The translations under genes were made by a program, and so were the position numbers. DNA of 64,000 nt. It comes from Synergistaceae bacterium DZ-S4 (lineage in GTDB: Bacteria; Synergistota; Synergistia; Synergistales; Synergistaceae). Below, piece after piece: positions 8,622-16,510 of this stretch. Within the stretch, counting starts at the first letter, position 1. Every line of letters starts with the position of its first letter. The stretch covers positions 1 through 64,000 of the forward strand of contig JAPCWD010000011.1 of NCBI GenBank assembly GCA_025943965.1, read 5' to 3'. The notes beneath the pieces were generated by a model. That model saw only the letters and a program-made list of their open reading frames with translations. It was not told the origin of the DNA and made no database searches.

Positions 8622-9741
8622 TAAAAAAATATTTTATGGGGAATCTGATTATGCTGTCCCCCCGGGAGAAACTCTCAGTGAGCTACTTGAGTATTATCAT
8701 ATGACGCAGAAAGATTTGGCCATAAGGCTTGGGATGACCTGCAAAACCGTAAACGAGATCATCAAGGGAAAGGCGCCTGTCACGCCTAAAACTGCTCTGG
8801 CTTTGGAGAATATTTTCGAGCCTGAGGCAGTTTATTGGTTAAAATTGGAATCTAATTACCAGGCAAAGCTCGAACGGATAAAAGAAAAAAAACAGATAAC
8901 AAAAGAGACGGAACTTTTGGATCAATATTCCTGTTATGCTGAAATGGCAAAGTATGGATGGATTCCTGCAACAAGAAAAAAAGAAGAAAAAGTTGTTAAT
9001 CTGAGAAATTTTTTTAATGTAGGGTCCTTAGAATATTTTCCCGACCTCCCATACGCGGCTAATTTTCGTCATGCCTTGATCGCTGATCCATCTGTAATTG
9101 CTCTTGCGGCATGGTTACAGCAGGGTGAAAATATTTGTCGGCGGATCGAAACAAAACCATTTTCACATAAAACTTTGAAATCTATCATTCCCCAATTAAG
9201 GGCCCTTACTTTATGTACAGTGGATATTTACAAAAACCTAAGAGAGATATGTGCATCTGCCGGGATTGCCGTTACGCTGCTGCCTCATCTCAAAGGGACA
9301 TATGTACATGGCTCGACCAGATGGCTCTCCCCTGAGAAGGTACATATAAACCTCAGTACAAGGGGTGCACATTCAGATATTTTCTGGTTTTCTTTCTTCC
9401 ATGAAATCGGACATATAATGCTCGGTCACACAAAAAAAAATATCCTGGTCAATTACATATCTCCAGGAGAAAACAATATCAGCATGATCCCAGAGGAAAT
9501 GCTGATGGAGAAACAGGCGGATCAATATTCCGCCGACACATTGATCCCGCCTGACGAATACAAATATTTTATCGATGGCACTTCTGATTATTCTGACGCA
9601 AGTGTATCAAAATTTGCAAAAAACATAGATATCCATCCCGGAATTGTTTGGGGAAGACTGGCAAATGACGGCCATATTTCCTGGAGTACGGCTAATCAAG
9701 GTACGCGAAGGGCAAAATTAATATTCGTGCCAGATCGATAA
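8614..9741 (+). CDS. higA: HigA-family antitoxin fused to ImmA/IrrE metallopeptidase domain
   Basis: 375 residues. Residues about 15-75 form a Xre-type helix-turn-helix (MTQKDLAIRLGMTCKTVNEI) with the HigA pattern GETLSELL. The C-terminal half is an ImmA/IrrE zinc peptidase domain with the FHEIGHIMLGH motif near residues 263-273 and the downstream EKQADQYSADTLIP glutamate/helix. In ImmA/IrrE proteins this peptidase cleaves repressors. Here repressor and protease are in one chain, so the antitoxin may be self- or stress-cleaved. It overlaps the toxin gene by 8 bp. Such fusions occur in databases as a HigA subfamily; the role of the protease part is not settled. Confidence 0.82.
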   Translation: MADKKIFYGESDYAVPPGETLSELLEYYHMTQKDLAIRLGMTCKTVNEIIKGKAPVTPKTALALENIFEPEAVYWLKLESNYQAKLERIKEKKQITKETELLDQYSCYAEMAKYGWIPATRKKEEKVVNLRNFFNVGSLEYFPDLPYAANFRHALIADPSVIALAAWLQQGENICRRIETKPFSHKTLKSIIPQLRALTLCTVDIYKNLREICASAGIAVTLLPHLKGTYVHGSTRWLSPEKVHINLSTRGAHSDIFWFSFFHEIGHIMLGHTKKNILVNYISPGENNISMIPEEMLMEKQADQYSADTLIPPDEYKYFIDGTSDYSDASVSKFAKNIDIHPGIVWGRLANDGHISWSTANQGTRRAKLIFVPDR

Positions 9742-9785
9742 AAAATTTAAATTTCAGTCTGTATTCCAATCATACAAAAAAGAGA

Positions 9786-9820
9786 AGGCGGCTTCGGGGC
9801 TGGTTCCCCTGAAGCCGCTT
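9786..9820. terminator. Stem-loop terminator between convergent genes
   Basis: GCGGCTTCGGGG and CCCCTGAAGCCGC form a 12-bp stem with one mismatch and a short loop. A-rich sequence precedes it and a TTATTTG follows. It can serve the higA gene on the plus strand and the small membrane protein gene on the minus strand. Confidence 0.7.
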
Positions 9821-9825
9821 ATTTG

Positions 9826-10047
9826 TTAGCTGTCTTTCTTCAAATCACGGAGCTCTTCTTTAATCTCCCGCAATTCTCTCAAAATATCATCACTGTCGCT
9901 GAAGCTTCCTGACCGATGACTCTCAAACTCATTCTTTCTGTGGCTGAATGCGTAAAAGAGGATCACGACTACTATAAGAAAGAACAACGGCATCATAAAC
10001 ATCCCAAATGGCATTCCACATCCGTTTGCAGCTGCTCCCCACCACAT
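9826..10047 (-). CDS. Small single-span membrane protein with coiled-coil tail
   Basis: 73 residues. Residues about 10-34 are a hydrophobic, Met- and Phe-rich membrane segment (GMFMMPLFFLIVVVILFYAF). It is followed by a basic patch (SHRKNE) and a charged heptad-like tail (ILRELREIKEELRDLKKD) likely to form a coiled coil in the cytoplasm. The start is ATG with GGGGGAG upstream. It resembles short 'DUF' membrane proteins that often sit beside stress or TA genes, but I do not recognise the family. It lies between two toxin-antitoxin pairs. Confidence 0.65.
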   Translation of the reverse strand: MWWGAAANGCGMPFGMFMMPLFFLIVVVILFYAFSHRKNEFESHRSGSFSDSDDILRELREIKEELRDLKKDS

Positions 10048-10135
10048 CTATACCACTCCCCCGTAAAACTGCTTTTAATTTCCAGGAACAATATACTATA
10101 ACATCGACACTCATCGATATGTATAAATGCTTATT

Positions 10136-10164
10136 TTGACACTCGTTCAAGTTGTGTATATACT
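10136..10164 (+). promoter_or_regulatory. mazEF promoter
   Basis: TTGACA (10136-10141), a 17-bp spacer and TATACT (10159-10164) make a near-consensus sigma-70 type promoter about 25 bp ahead of the mazE start. Confidence 0.7.
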
Positions 10165-10173
10165 TGTATATAC
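10156..10173. promoter_or_regulatory. Tandem GTATATAC palindromes, probable MazE operator
   Basis: Two copies of the 8-bp palindrome GTATATAC (10156-10163 and 10166-10173) overlap the -10 box and the start of the transcript. MazE-type antitoxins repress their own promoter through palindromic sites, so this fits autoregulation. It is inferred from position only. Confidence 0.5.
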
Positions 10174-10187
10174 ATGAGGTGATGAGA

Positions 10188-10436
10188 ATGCTTACAACGA
10201 TCAAAAAATGGGGAAACAGTCAGGGGATAAGGCTTCCTCTGGATATTCTTAGAGAAGCGGAAATTGATAAGGAAGGTGCAGTCAATATTTCTGCACAGGG
10301 AAACTGCATTGTAATAACGAAAGCTGAACCACAAAAAAAGCGTCAGAATATAATGAATCTTTTTGAGGGATATAAAGGTGAGTACGAACCCACCGGGATC
10401 GACTGGGGTGAGCCTGTAGGTAAGGAAGTATGGTAA
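10188..10436 (+). CDS. mazE: MazE-like antitoxin (AbrB/SpoVT fold)
   Basis: 82 residues. The N-terminus LTTIKKWGNSQGIRLPLDIL is the swapped-hairpin AbrB/MazE DNA-binding motif, followed by a short acidic, proline-containing tail (EPTGIDWGEPVGKEVW) that would thread into MazF. The ATG at 10188 is used because GAGGTGAT at 10175-10182 is correctly spaced; upstream in-frame ATGs would run into the promoter. The gene overlaps mazF by 7 bp. Confidence 0.87.
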   Translation: MLTTIKKWGNSQGIRLPLDILREAEIDKEGAVNISAQGNCIVITKAEPQKKRQNIMNLFEGYKGEYEPTGIDWGEPVGKEVW

Positions 10437-10759
10437 GCCAGGGCGATATCATCATGCTTAATTTTGATCCTCATGCCGGGCATGAACAGGCAGGGTACAG
10501 ACCGGCATTAGTAGTAAGCAACAACTTTTTCAACAGTAAGACCAACATGGCTGTTGTATGCCCCGTAACCAACACCAACAATGAATTCCCTCTTCATATA
10601 CGTCTTGACGGCAGGACCCAAACCACCGGAGTCATACTTTGCGAACATGTCAAATCACTCGACATAAACAGAAGACACTTCAAGATCGTTGAGAGGCTCC
10701 CCCAGGATATACTGCAGAGGGTCATTGATGTTATCTGTTCAGAGATCGAGATACTGTGA
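10430..10759 (+). CDS. mazF: MazF/PemK-family toxin, mRNA interferase
   Basis: 109 residues, normal family length. The motifs GDIIMLNFDPHAGHEQAGYR and PALVVSNN near the N-terminus, VCPVTNT in the middle and LCEHVKSLD near residue 80 are those of MazF/PemK ribonucleases, including the conserved Arg in GYRPALVVS. It is translationally coupled to mazE (ATG inside the last codons of mazE). It ends 14 bp from the convergent dehydratase gene. Confidence 0.9.
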   Translation: MVSQGDIIMLNFDPHAGHEQAGYRPALVVSNNFFNSKTNMAVVCPVTNTNNEFPLHIRLDGRTQTTGVILCEHVKSLDINRRHFKIVERLPQDILQRVIDVICSEIEIL

Positions 10760-10773
10760 TTATCACTATTGGG

Positions 10774-12453
10774 CTAGACCTTCATCATGCCGCCCTCTGC
10801 TGCTGAGGCGGCAAGTTTGGCGTATATGCCGAGGATGCCTTTCAGTTCTTTCTGCGGAGGTCTTTTCCACTCTTTGAGGCGGGCTTCCAGCTCCTCGGGG
10901 GAGAGGTCAACGTCCAGTTTCTTATTTTCAACATCTATGATGATAATGTCTCCGTCCCTGACTGCGGCTATGGGGCCGCCTTCGGCGGCTTCGGGGGATA
11001 TGTGGCCGACAAAGCAGCCGTTGTTGGTTCCGGAGAAACGGCCGTCAGTTATGATCGCGGTCTTTTTTGCAAGCCCCCTGCCGTAAAGCAGTTTCATCGC
11101 GAAATACATCTCACGCATCCCGGGGCCGCCCTTAGGACCTTCGTAACGGATGACAAGCACATCCCCATCTTTGATCTTTCCGTCAAGGATCGCCCGGTTC
11201 GCATCTTCTTCGCAGTCAAAGACCCTTGCAGGTCCGGAAAAATGGTACATAGCAGGATCCATTGCTATGGGTTTTGTTATCCCAGTCCCCGGAGCAAGGT
11301 TACCCCGCATCACTGCCAGGCCGCCTGATCTGCCGAAAGGGTCTTCCTTGGTGCGGATCACACGCCGGTCAATGCCGAACTGATCAGACCATGCGCCAAG
11401 ATTTTCTCTGAGATCCTTGCCTGTCACGGTCATGCATGAAAGATCGATGTCCTCCCCCAGTTCCTTCATGACCTGCGGGATCCCTCCGGCGCGGTAGAAG
11501 TCCTCCATGTCGTAGCAAGAAGCAGGGTTCACCATCGCTATAGAAGGTATAGTCTCACTTGCCCTGTCGTATATTTTCATCATAGTCTCTGCGTCTGTCC
11601 CTATCTCGTGTGCTATTGCCGAGAGATGGATGAAAGTATTTGTGGAGCCTCCCGTGGCGACCATTATCTTAGCTGCGTTTTCAAGGGAGTTCCTTGTTAT
11701 TATGTCTCTTGCAGTAACGCCTCTTTTTACAAGCTCCACAATTTTAATGCCGGTCATTTCGCCGGACCTGAACCTTTCGGATGCTGTCGCGGGGATCAGG
11801 GACGAACCGGTGAGGGACATGCCCATAGCCTCTGCCGCACAGCCCATCGAGTTCGCGGTGCCGTAGTATGAGCATGAACCGCATGAGGGTGCTGCATTGT
11901 CTTCAAGCATTGATAAAGTCTCTTTGCTTATCCGTCCGGCGCTCAGCATCCCCACAGCCTCCGATACGGAGGTGGAGTCGCTCTTACGCCCGTCAAAGGA
12001 AACGCCCCCGGCCATTGGACCTCCGACAAGCAATATCGCCGGAATTCCCAGCCTTGCTGCTGCCATCAGCATACCGGGGACTATCTTGTCGCACGATCCA
12101 AGCATAACAATGCCGTCCAGCCTGTGGGCCTCCGCCATTGCTTCGATGTCACATGCTATAAGGTCTCTGGTGGGGAGTATGTATTTCATACCGTTATGTC
12201 CGCATGACTGCCCGTCACAGGCAGCTATTACACCAAACTCGACTGCCATTCCGCCGGCCCTGTATATGCCTTTTTTGACAAATTCGGAAAGTTGTCTTAG
12301 GTTGTAATGTCCGGGCACCAGTTCGTTCCACGCGTTCGCTATCCCTATTAGAGGCCCTTTTAGGTCCTCGTCAGAGAAGCCCATGGATTTATAGAGGGCC
12401 CTGTTTTCGGTAAAGACCGGATCTGAAAGTATTTCGGAGCTTCTGAATTTCAT
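10774..12453 (-). CDS. ilvD: IlvD/Edd-family dehydratase (dihydroxy-acid dehydratase-like)
   Basis: 559 residues, full family length. It has the IlvD landmarks NELVPGHYNLRQL (near residue 45), CDGQSCGHNGMKY, LGSCDKIVPGMLMAAARL and SCGSCSYYGTANSMGC, with cysteines able to bind an Fe-S cluster. C-terminal GPKGGPGMREM and TDGRFSGTNNG are also present. The family removes water from 2,3-dihydroxy acids or sugar acids. Branched-chain synthesis is the textbook role. Here, though, the gene is 26 bp downstream of a GntR regulator and opposite larA/aconitase X/TRAP genes, with no ilv or leu gene nearby, so a catabolic sugar-acid or hydroxy-acid dehydratase is more likely. The SYYGTANSM variant of the usual SGMFTANSM also points to a divergent member. 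Confidence 0.85.
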   Translation of the reverse strand: MKFRSSEILSDPVFTENRALYKSMGFSDEDLKGPLIGIANAWNELVPGHYNLRQLSEFVKKGIYRAGGMAVEFGVIAACDGQSCGHNGMKYILPTRDLIACDIEAMAEAHRLDGIVMLGSCDKIVPGMLMAAARLGIPAILLVGGPMAGGVSFDGRKSDSTSVSEAVGMLSAGRISKETLSMLEDNAAPSCGSCSYYGTANSMGCAAEAMGMSLTGSSLIPATASERFRSGEMTGIKIVELVKRGVTARDIITRNSLENAAKIMVATGGSTNTFIHLSAIAHEIGTDAETMMKIYDRASETIPSIAMVNPASCYDMEDFYRAGGIPQVMKELGEDIDLSCMTVTGKDLRENLGAWSDQFGIDRRVIRTKEDPFGRSGGLAVMRGNLAPGTGITKPIAMDPAMYHFSGPARVFDCEEDANRAILDGKIKDGDVLVIRYEGPKGGPGMREMYFAMKLLYGRGLAKKTAIITDGRFSGTNNGCFVGHISPEAAEGGPIAAVRDGDIIIIDVENKKLDVDLSPEELEARLKEWKRPPQKELKGILGIYAKLAASAAEGGMMKV

Positions 12454-12479
12454 CTGGATCCCACCACCTTCAGATCTAT

Positions 12480-13139
12480 TTACTTGAGGAAATAATCCTT
12501 CATTATATTGCTCTCGCTTTTTGCGATATGTTCGTAGAGCAGAGAAGAGAGGCCCCTGGCATCCCTCTCACGAAGTTTTTCCAATATCTCAACGTGCTGG
12601 CCGATCGTTTCGTGGATGTTCGCGAGGGACTGTGCAGAAAGTTTCTGGAAGCGCTGGATCTGGGCATGGTATGTGGTTATGATCGCGCCGATCCGTTTAT
12701 TGGTCGCATATTTGGTGATCGTCATGTGGAGGAGGAGATCCATTTCTGAGACCTTAGAGAGAGATACTTCCCCAGCCAGCACTGCCCTTTTTAGGGCTTT
12801 CCAGCCTCTTTCCATCTCGTCGATCTCCCCATCGGGTATCCTATTGACTGCAGAGAGTGCTGCAAAGGGTTCCAGAAGTTTGCGAATGTCGTATATCTCT
12901 TTCAGGTCTTCGAGGGATATTTCTGATACAAATGCGCCTTTTTGGGGAATTATCTTGACGTATCCGTCCTGTTCCAAACTCCTTAGTGCCTCACGGATAG
13001 GTGTCCTGCTGACCCCTATCTCCCTGGCAAGAAGGTTCTCCGGCAAGGGTGTGCCCATTTCAAGTTCCCCTGATTCAATTGCGTCACGGATCCATTCGTA
13101 TGCTTTTGTCCAGCTGGCTTTTTCATGGTCGTGTGTCAA
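12480..13139 (-). CDS. GntR-family (FadR/FCD) transcription regulator
   Basis: 219 residues. The N-terminal winged helix (about 10-75) contains PLPENLLAREIGVSRTPIRE and ALRSLEQDGYV. The C-terminal all-helical FCD ligand domain has EIYDIRKLLEPFAA, DLLLHMTITKYATN and a late HVEILEKLRERDA segment with metal-ligand-type His and Asp residues. The start is TTG at 13139, with GGGGGAT upstream. FCD regulators usually sense organic or sugar acids and repress adjacent catabolic genes. It is transcribed with the dehydratase and diverges from larA. Two near-identical candidate operators lie in the shared 5' region. Confidence 0.9.
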   Translation of the reverse strand: MTHDHEKASWTKAYEWIRDAIESGELEMGTPLPENLLAREIGVSRTPIREALRSLEQDGYVKIIPQKGAFVSEISLEDLKEIYDIRKLLEPFAALSAVNRIPDGEIDEMERGWKALKRAVLAGEVSLSKVSEMDLLLHMTITKYATNKRIGAIITTYHAQIQRFQKLSAQSLANIHETIGQHVEILEKLRERDARGLSSLLYEHIAKSESNIMKDYFLK

Positions 13140-13163
13140 TTAGATCCCCCATTTTTACTATAT

Positions 13164-13184
13164 ATGTATACAGCAAACATACAT
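13164..13184. promoter_or_regulatory. Candidate GntR operator 1 (regulator side)
   Basis: ATGTATACAG, four bases, then CATACAT. The core GTATAC is itself palindromic and resembles the TNGTNNNACNA-type sites of FCD regulators. It sits 25 bp before the regulator's start codon. A weak minus-strand promoter reading (TAGACA, 17 bp, TATGTT) would place it on the -10 box. Confidence 0.55.
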
Positions 13185-13407
13185 CTTAATCAGGTTTTTG
13201 TCTACATATTTCATCTGCTGCAGGAAGATGCGGAGCATCCTGACAATAGAACGCGAAAAGAAGTCAACAGGCGGCTTTATCTATTGACATCAGAGCCTCT
13301 ATAAAATCTGAGTTGACATATATTTCTGAAGATACTATCATGCTCACATATTTGGGACGATTTAGTCCGCTGGGCGTTCGCTACGGGTAGTGCATACATA
13401 AACGGAA

Positions 13408-13416
13408 TGGTATAAT
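13408..13416 (+). promoter_or_regulatory. Extended -10 promoter for the larA-aconitase X genes
   Basis: TGGTATAAT is a perfect extended -10 box. No good -35 is seen upstream (TAGTGC at the expected place). The predicted start of transcription, about 13423, falls at the edge of candidate operator 2, which would suit repression. Confidence 0.55.
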
Positions 13417-13423
13417 CTATAAA

Positions 13424-13444
13424 ATGTATACAGGCTACATACTT
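13424..13444. promoter_or_regulatory. Candidate GntR operator 2 (larA side)
   Basis: ATGTATACAG, four bases, then CATACTT. It is the same layout as operator 1 with identical first ten bases, 260 bp away. It covers the start of the predicted larA transcript. An additional half site CATACAT is at 13393-13399. The remainder of the 343-bp space 13140-13482 holds no gene. Confidence 0.6.
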
Positions 13445-13482
13445 TCAACACACAAGTTGTGTTAGATGAAAGGACAAAGCTG

Positions 13483-14772
13483 ATGAGATACGACATACCA
13501 TACGGAGACAGGAAAGAATATTTTGATGCACCGCAAGGATCTGTCATTTTCGAAGGGAAAATGACGAACATCCCGGCGGTCAAAGACTTTAAGGGAGAGC
13601 TTATCTCAGCCCTTGAATCGCCGATCGGCACTCCGCCGCTCAAAGAACTTGCCGTAGACAGGAAAAACATCGTCTTTCTCGTTGAAGACAACACTAGAAG
13701 CACTCCTCTCGACATAATAATGCCCATAATCACAGACTACCTAAACGAAAACGGAGTCCCTGACAACGCCATGAGTTTTCTTACCGCGCCAGGCACTCAC
13801 AGGCTTATGACCGATGAAGAGATAATACAAAAGCTCGGGGCGGAAATGGTAAGACGTTTCAAAGTGGTACAGCACGACGCCAATGCGAGCGAAGACATGA
13901 AGGATCTCGGTACAGTCACTGCAGGTGATTATAAGATCCCTGTACACGTAAACAAATACGCACTGGAGGCCGATCTCCTTGTCGGCATAGGTAATATCGT
14001 TCCGCACTGCGATGCCGGCTATTCCGGCGGTGCAAAGATCCTTCAGCCGGGAGTCTGTGACTTTGTTACGACATCAGCCACCCATGCCGCCGCTGGCTTC
14101 TGTCCCGATATACCACTCGGGATGGCAGACGGCAATCCATGCCGCATGGGAATGGAAGAGGTCGCAAAGATCGCAGGGCTTGCCTTTATCGTCAACACTG
14201 TAAAGAACTATGAGGGAGAGATCTCCGGAATATTCGCGGGAGACTTTATCAAGGCACACAGAGAGGGAATAAAGCTTGCGAAAATATCTTACAGTATAAG
14301 TGTGCCGGAACCTGCAGACATCGTAATCGTGAGCTCCTCACCCTCAGACATGGACTATTGGCAGGCCTGCAAAGGCACAAGCTGTGCATATTTCGCAGTA
14401 AAAGAGGGCGGTGTAATGATATTCGCTGCTCCCTGCACAGAAGGCCTGGCACACAACCACCCCCATTTCAGGGAATGGTTGTCGCTGCCCATGGACGAAG
14501 TCCTCAGAAGGCTGGCTGCGGCTTCCCCTGAAGATGTTGAAGCTGACATGGTCTCTGCAGTGCTTTCTGTCTGCAACTGCCGCGCCAGGGACAAGGCAAA
14601 AATATTCTGCGTCTCTGACGGCCTGACAAAAGAAGACCTTGCAGCTATGCAGTACACTCCCTTCCCTAACGTTCAGGCCGCTCTTGATGAAGCGATGAGA
14701 CTGATCCCCAGAGCTACGATAGGCATTATTCCCAAGGGCGGCATTTCACTGCCGATCATAGAAAATATATAA
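13483..14772 (+). CDS. larA: LarA-family nickel-pincer 2-hydroxyacid racemase/epimerase
   Basis: 429 residues, close to lactate racemase LarA (424). All catalytic positions known for Lactobacillus plantarum LarA can be lined up: D69 and R72 in EDNTRSTP, H106 in GTHR, H175 and K185 in PHCDAGYSGGAK, H201 in TTSATH, and Q294/K297 in YWQACKG. The spacing between the His and Lys residues is exactly conserved. These bind the Ni-pincer nucleotide and shuttle protons or hydride at C2 of a 2-hydroxy acid. Cofactor genes larB/C/E are not in the window. ATG at 13483 has AAAGGA upstream; a GTG at 13459 is less likely. It leads the operon larA-acnX(large)-acnX(small). The substrate is unknown: the family includes lactate, malate and sugar-acid epimerases. 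Confidence 0.87.
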   Translation: MRYDIPYGDRKEYFDAPQGSVIFEGKMTNIPAVKDFKGELISALESPIGTPPLKELAVDRKNIVFLVEDNTRSTPLDIIMPIITDYLNENGVPDNAMSFLTAPGTHRLMTDEEIIQKLGAEMVRRFKVVQHDANASEDMKDLGTVTAGDYKIPVHVNKYALEADLLVGIGNIVPHCDAGYSGGAKILQPGVCDFVTTSATHAAAGFCPDIPLGMADGNPCRMGMEEVAKIAGLAFIVNTVKNYEGEISGIFAGDFIKAHREGIKLAKISYSISVPEPADIVIVSSSPSDMDYWQACKGTSCAYFAVKEGGVMIFAAPCTEGLAHNHPHFREWLSLPMDEVLRRLAAASPEDVEADMVSAVLSVCNCRARDKAKIFCVSDGLTKEDLAAMQYTPFPNVQAALDEAMRLIPRATIGIIPKGGISLPIIENI

Positions 14773-14792
14773 GACAAGAAAGGCGGCTGACT

Positions 14793-16010
14793 ATGTTTCT
14801 GACAGATGAAGAAAAACGGATACTCGACGGAGCTGAAGGCGCGGGAAAGCAGAAAGCCATGGAAATGCTCTATGCGCTCGGAGTCACCTTCGACGCGGAA
14901 AAGCTTATCCCCATCAAGCGTGCCCACGTCGCGCTCAGCGGACAGGAGGGCGATACATACTGGTGCGAGCTCCTTGTAGAGGGAGGCGCGACATGCGCTG
15001 TTCCGCCTACGACCAACCCCTACTGGGACACGGACTACCTGACAAAATTCTATGACGTTACAAAAGAGGAACTTGATCTGGCTAACCGCACAGGAGAGGC
15101 ATACCGCAAAATCGGCGCGATACTTACATATCACTGCGCCCCCGGAGTATGTTCCAACGTTCCCTTCCTGGGAGAGCACATAGCATTTTCAGAGTCCAGC
15201 GCGACACCCTATGTCAACGGAGCACTGGGTGCCCGTTCCAACCGCGAATCATCAATAAGTGCGCTGGCTGCCGCGGTAGTCGGAAAGACTCCATATTACG
15301 GTTACCACCTCGACGAAAACAGGCACGGGGACATTCTTATTGAAGTCGATGCCGAACTTAACGAATGCTACGACTGGGGGATACTCGGGCACTGCATCGG
15401 AGAGATGGCAGGATCGCTTGACCCTGTCCTTGTATTCAAAAACAAAGTGCGCCCATCACAGGAAGACTTCCTTTACTTCGGAGCAGAGGCCGCAACAAGC
15501 GGAGCCGTGGCTATGTATCACATGGTCGGCATCACACCTGAGGCACCCACTCTAGAAGCAGCTTTCGGCGGCAAAAAAATACCGGCTCCCACAGCGCTTA
15601 TTACAAATAAAACACTTAAGGACCAGGAGACAAAACTTACAGCAGCTACAGGGGACATCAATCTGGTAATGCTTGGCTGCCCTCACTACACATACAGCCA
15701 GATCCTTGAAATAGAAAGGCTCTTCGCGGGAAGGAAGGTCAACCACAACACTGCCTTCTGGATACTGGCCGAATCCGGCGCCGTTGAGCTTGCCGAGCGT
15801 TCGCACCTCCGCCAGAAGCTGGAGCTTCTCGGAGTCCGCATGGTAGGAAACACATGCATCGACGAACCCTGCTGGAAATCATTCGAAGGCAGCCTTGGCG
15901 TGACAGACTCTCCTAAGTGCGCATACTACAGAGAGCGCCGCGGACAGCCATTTGCTATCCGCAGACTTTCAGAGTGTGTCGAGGCAGCAATAAAAGGGAG
16001 GCTGGACTAA
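14793..16010 (+). CDS. Aconitase X catalytic (large) subunit
   Basis: 405 residues, matching the DUF521/AcnX catalytic domain. It begins FLTDEEKRILDGAEG and has a CAPGVCSN cysteine motif, GEHIAFSESSATPYVNGALG, ARSNRESS, GKTPYYGYH, and late Cys residues in GCPH and CIDEPCW able to hold an Fe-S cluster. Characterised AcnX proteins dehydrate cis-3-hydroxy-L-proline or mevalonate 5-phosphate. It follows larA by 20 bp and overlaps the small subunit by one base (TAATG). The split two-subunit form needs the swivel domain encoded next. The substrate here is not evident, since no proline or mevalonate gene adjoins it. Confidence 0.9.
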   Translation: MFLTDEEKRILDGAEGAGKQKAMEMLYALGVTFDAEKLIPIKRAHVALSGQEGDTYWCELLVEGGATCAVPPTTNPYWDTDYLTKFYDVTKEELDLANRTGEAYRKIGAILTYHCAPGVCSNVPFLGEHIAFSESSATPYVNGALGARSNRESSISALAAAVVGKTPYYGYHLDENRHGDILIEVDAELNECYDWGILGHCIGEMAGSLDPVLVFKNKVRPSQEDFLYFGAEAATSGAVAMYHMVGITPEAPTLEAAFGGKKIPAPTALITNKTLKDQETKLTAATGDINLVMLGCPHYTYSQILEIERLFAGRKVNHNTAFWILAESGAVELAERSHLRQKLELLGVRMVGNTCIDEPCWKSFEGSLGVTDSPKCAYYRERRGQPFAIRRLSECVEAAIKGRLD

Positions 16011-16432
16011 TGTCTGAGGATATGAAGGTCTATAAGTGCCGCAAGATAGTAAAGGGCAGCGCATGCGGCGAGGCCGTCGTCTCGACAGACGCGATGTGCT
16101 TCTACCTTACAGATCCCGAGACGGGGACAGTCATAGAGAGGAACCATGCGATCCACGGCAGGAGCATAGCGAATAAAATACTCGTGCTGAAGTCGGGAAA
16201 AGGCAGCTCCGTGGTACAGGTAGACGGTTTCTATCAGCTCTGGGTCAAAAACAATCTTCCTGCTGCAATAATCCTTATCGACACCGAACCGGTGATCGTA
16301 TCCTCCGCAGTTATGGTCGGATGCACTATGGTGGACAAGATGGAGACCGACCCCTACAAGGTCATAGAGGACGGAGACTATGTCGAAGTCGACGCAGACA
16401 GGGGCGAGATCCGAGTAAGGAAAAAGAAATAG
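16010..16432 (+). CDS. Aconitase X swivel-domain (small) subunit
   Basis: 140 residues, a stand-alone DUF126/AcnX swivel domain. It opens with YKCRKIVKGSACGEAVVSTD and has NHAIHGRSIANKILVLKSGK and GSSVVQVDGFYQL, the conserved Ser/Gly stretch that closes over the active site in the aconitase fold, then PAAIILIDTEPVIV. ATG at 16010 overlaps the stop of the large subunit, so the two are translationally coupled. Together they should form one dehydratase. Confidence 0.9.
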   Translation: MSEDMKVYKCRKIVKGSACGEAVVSTDAMCFYLTDPETGTVIERNHAIHGRSIANKILVLKSGKGSSVVQVDGFYQLWVKNNLPAAIILIDTEPVIVSSAVMVGCTMVDKMETDPYKVIEDGDYVEVDADRGEIRVRKKK

Positions 16433-16444
16433 GCCTATTGGTAG

Positions 16445-16473
16445 TTGCGCCTCATAGAGGCGTTTTCTATAAT
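16445..16473 (+). promoter_or_regulatory. Promoter (and small hairpin) ahead of dctP
   Basis: TTGCGC (16445-16450), 17 bp and TATAAT (16468-16473) form a reasonable promoter 38 bp before the dctP start. In the same place CGCCTC/GAGGCG (16448-16453 and 16457-16462) plus TTTTC makes a short terminator-like hairpin. The site may therefore end the larA-acnX transcript and begin a separate dctPQM transcript. Confidence 0.5.
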
Positions 16474-16510
16474 TCCAAACGAAGCACAAAATCAAAGGGG
16501 GAAACAGCAA

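Noticed and set aside
10774..12453. Apparent loss of the first Fe-S cysteine in the IlvD homologue (VPGH instead of PCN)
   Set aside because: E. coli and clostridial-type dihydroxy-acid dehydratases also have VPGH at this place, so it is a normal subtype rather than a broken enzyme.
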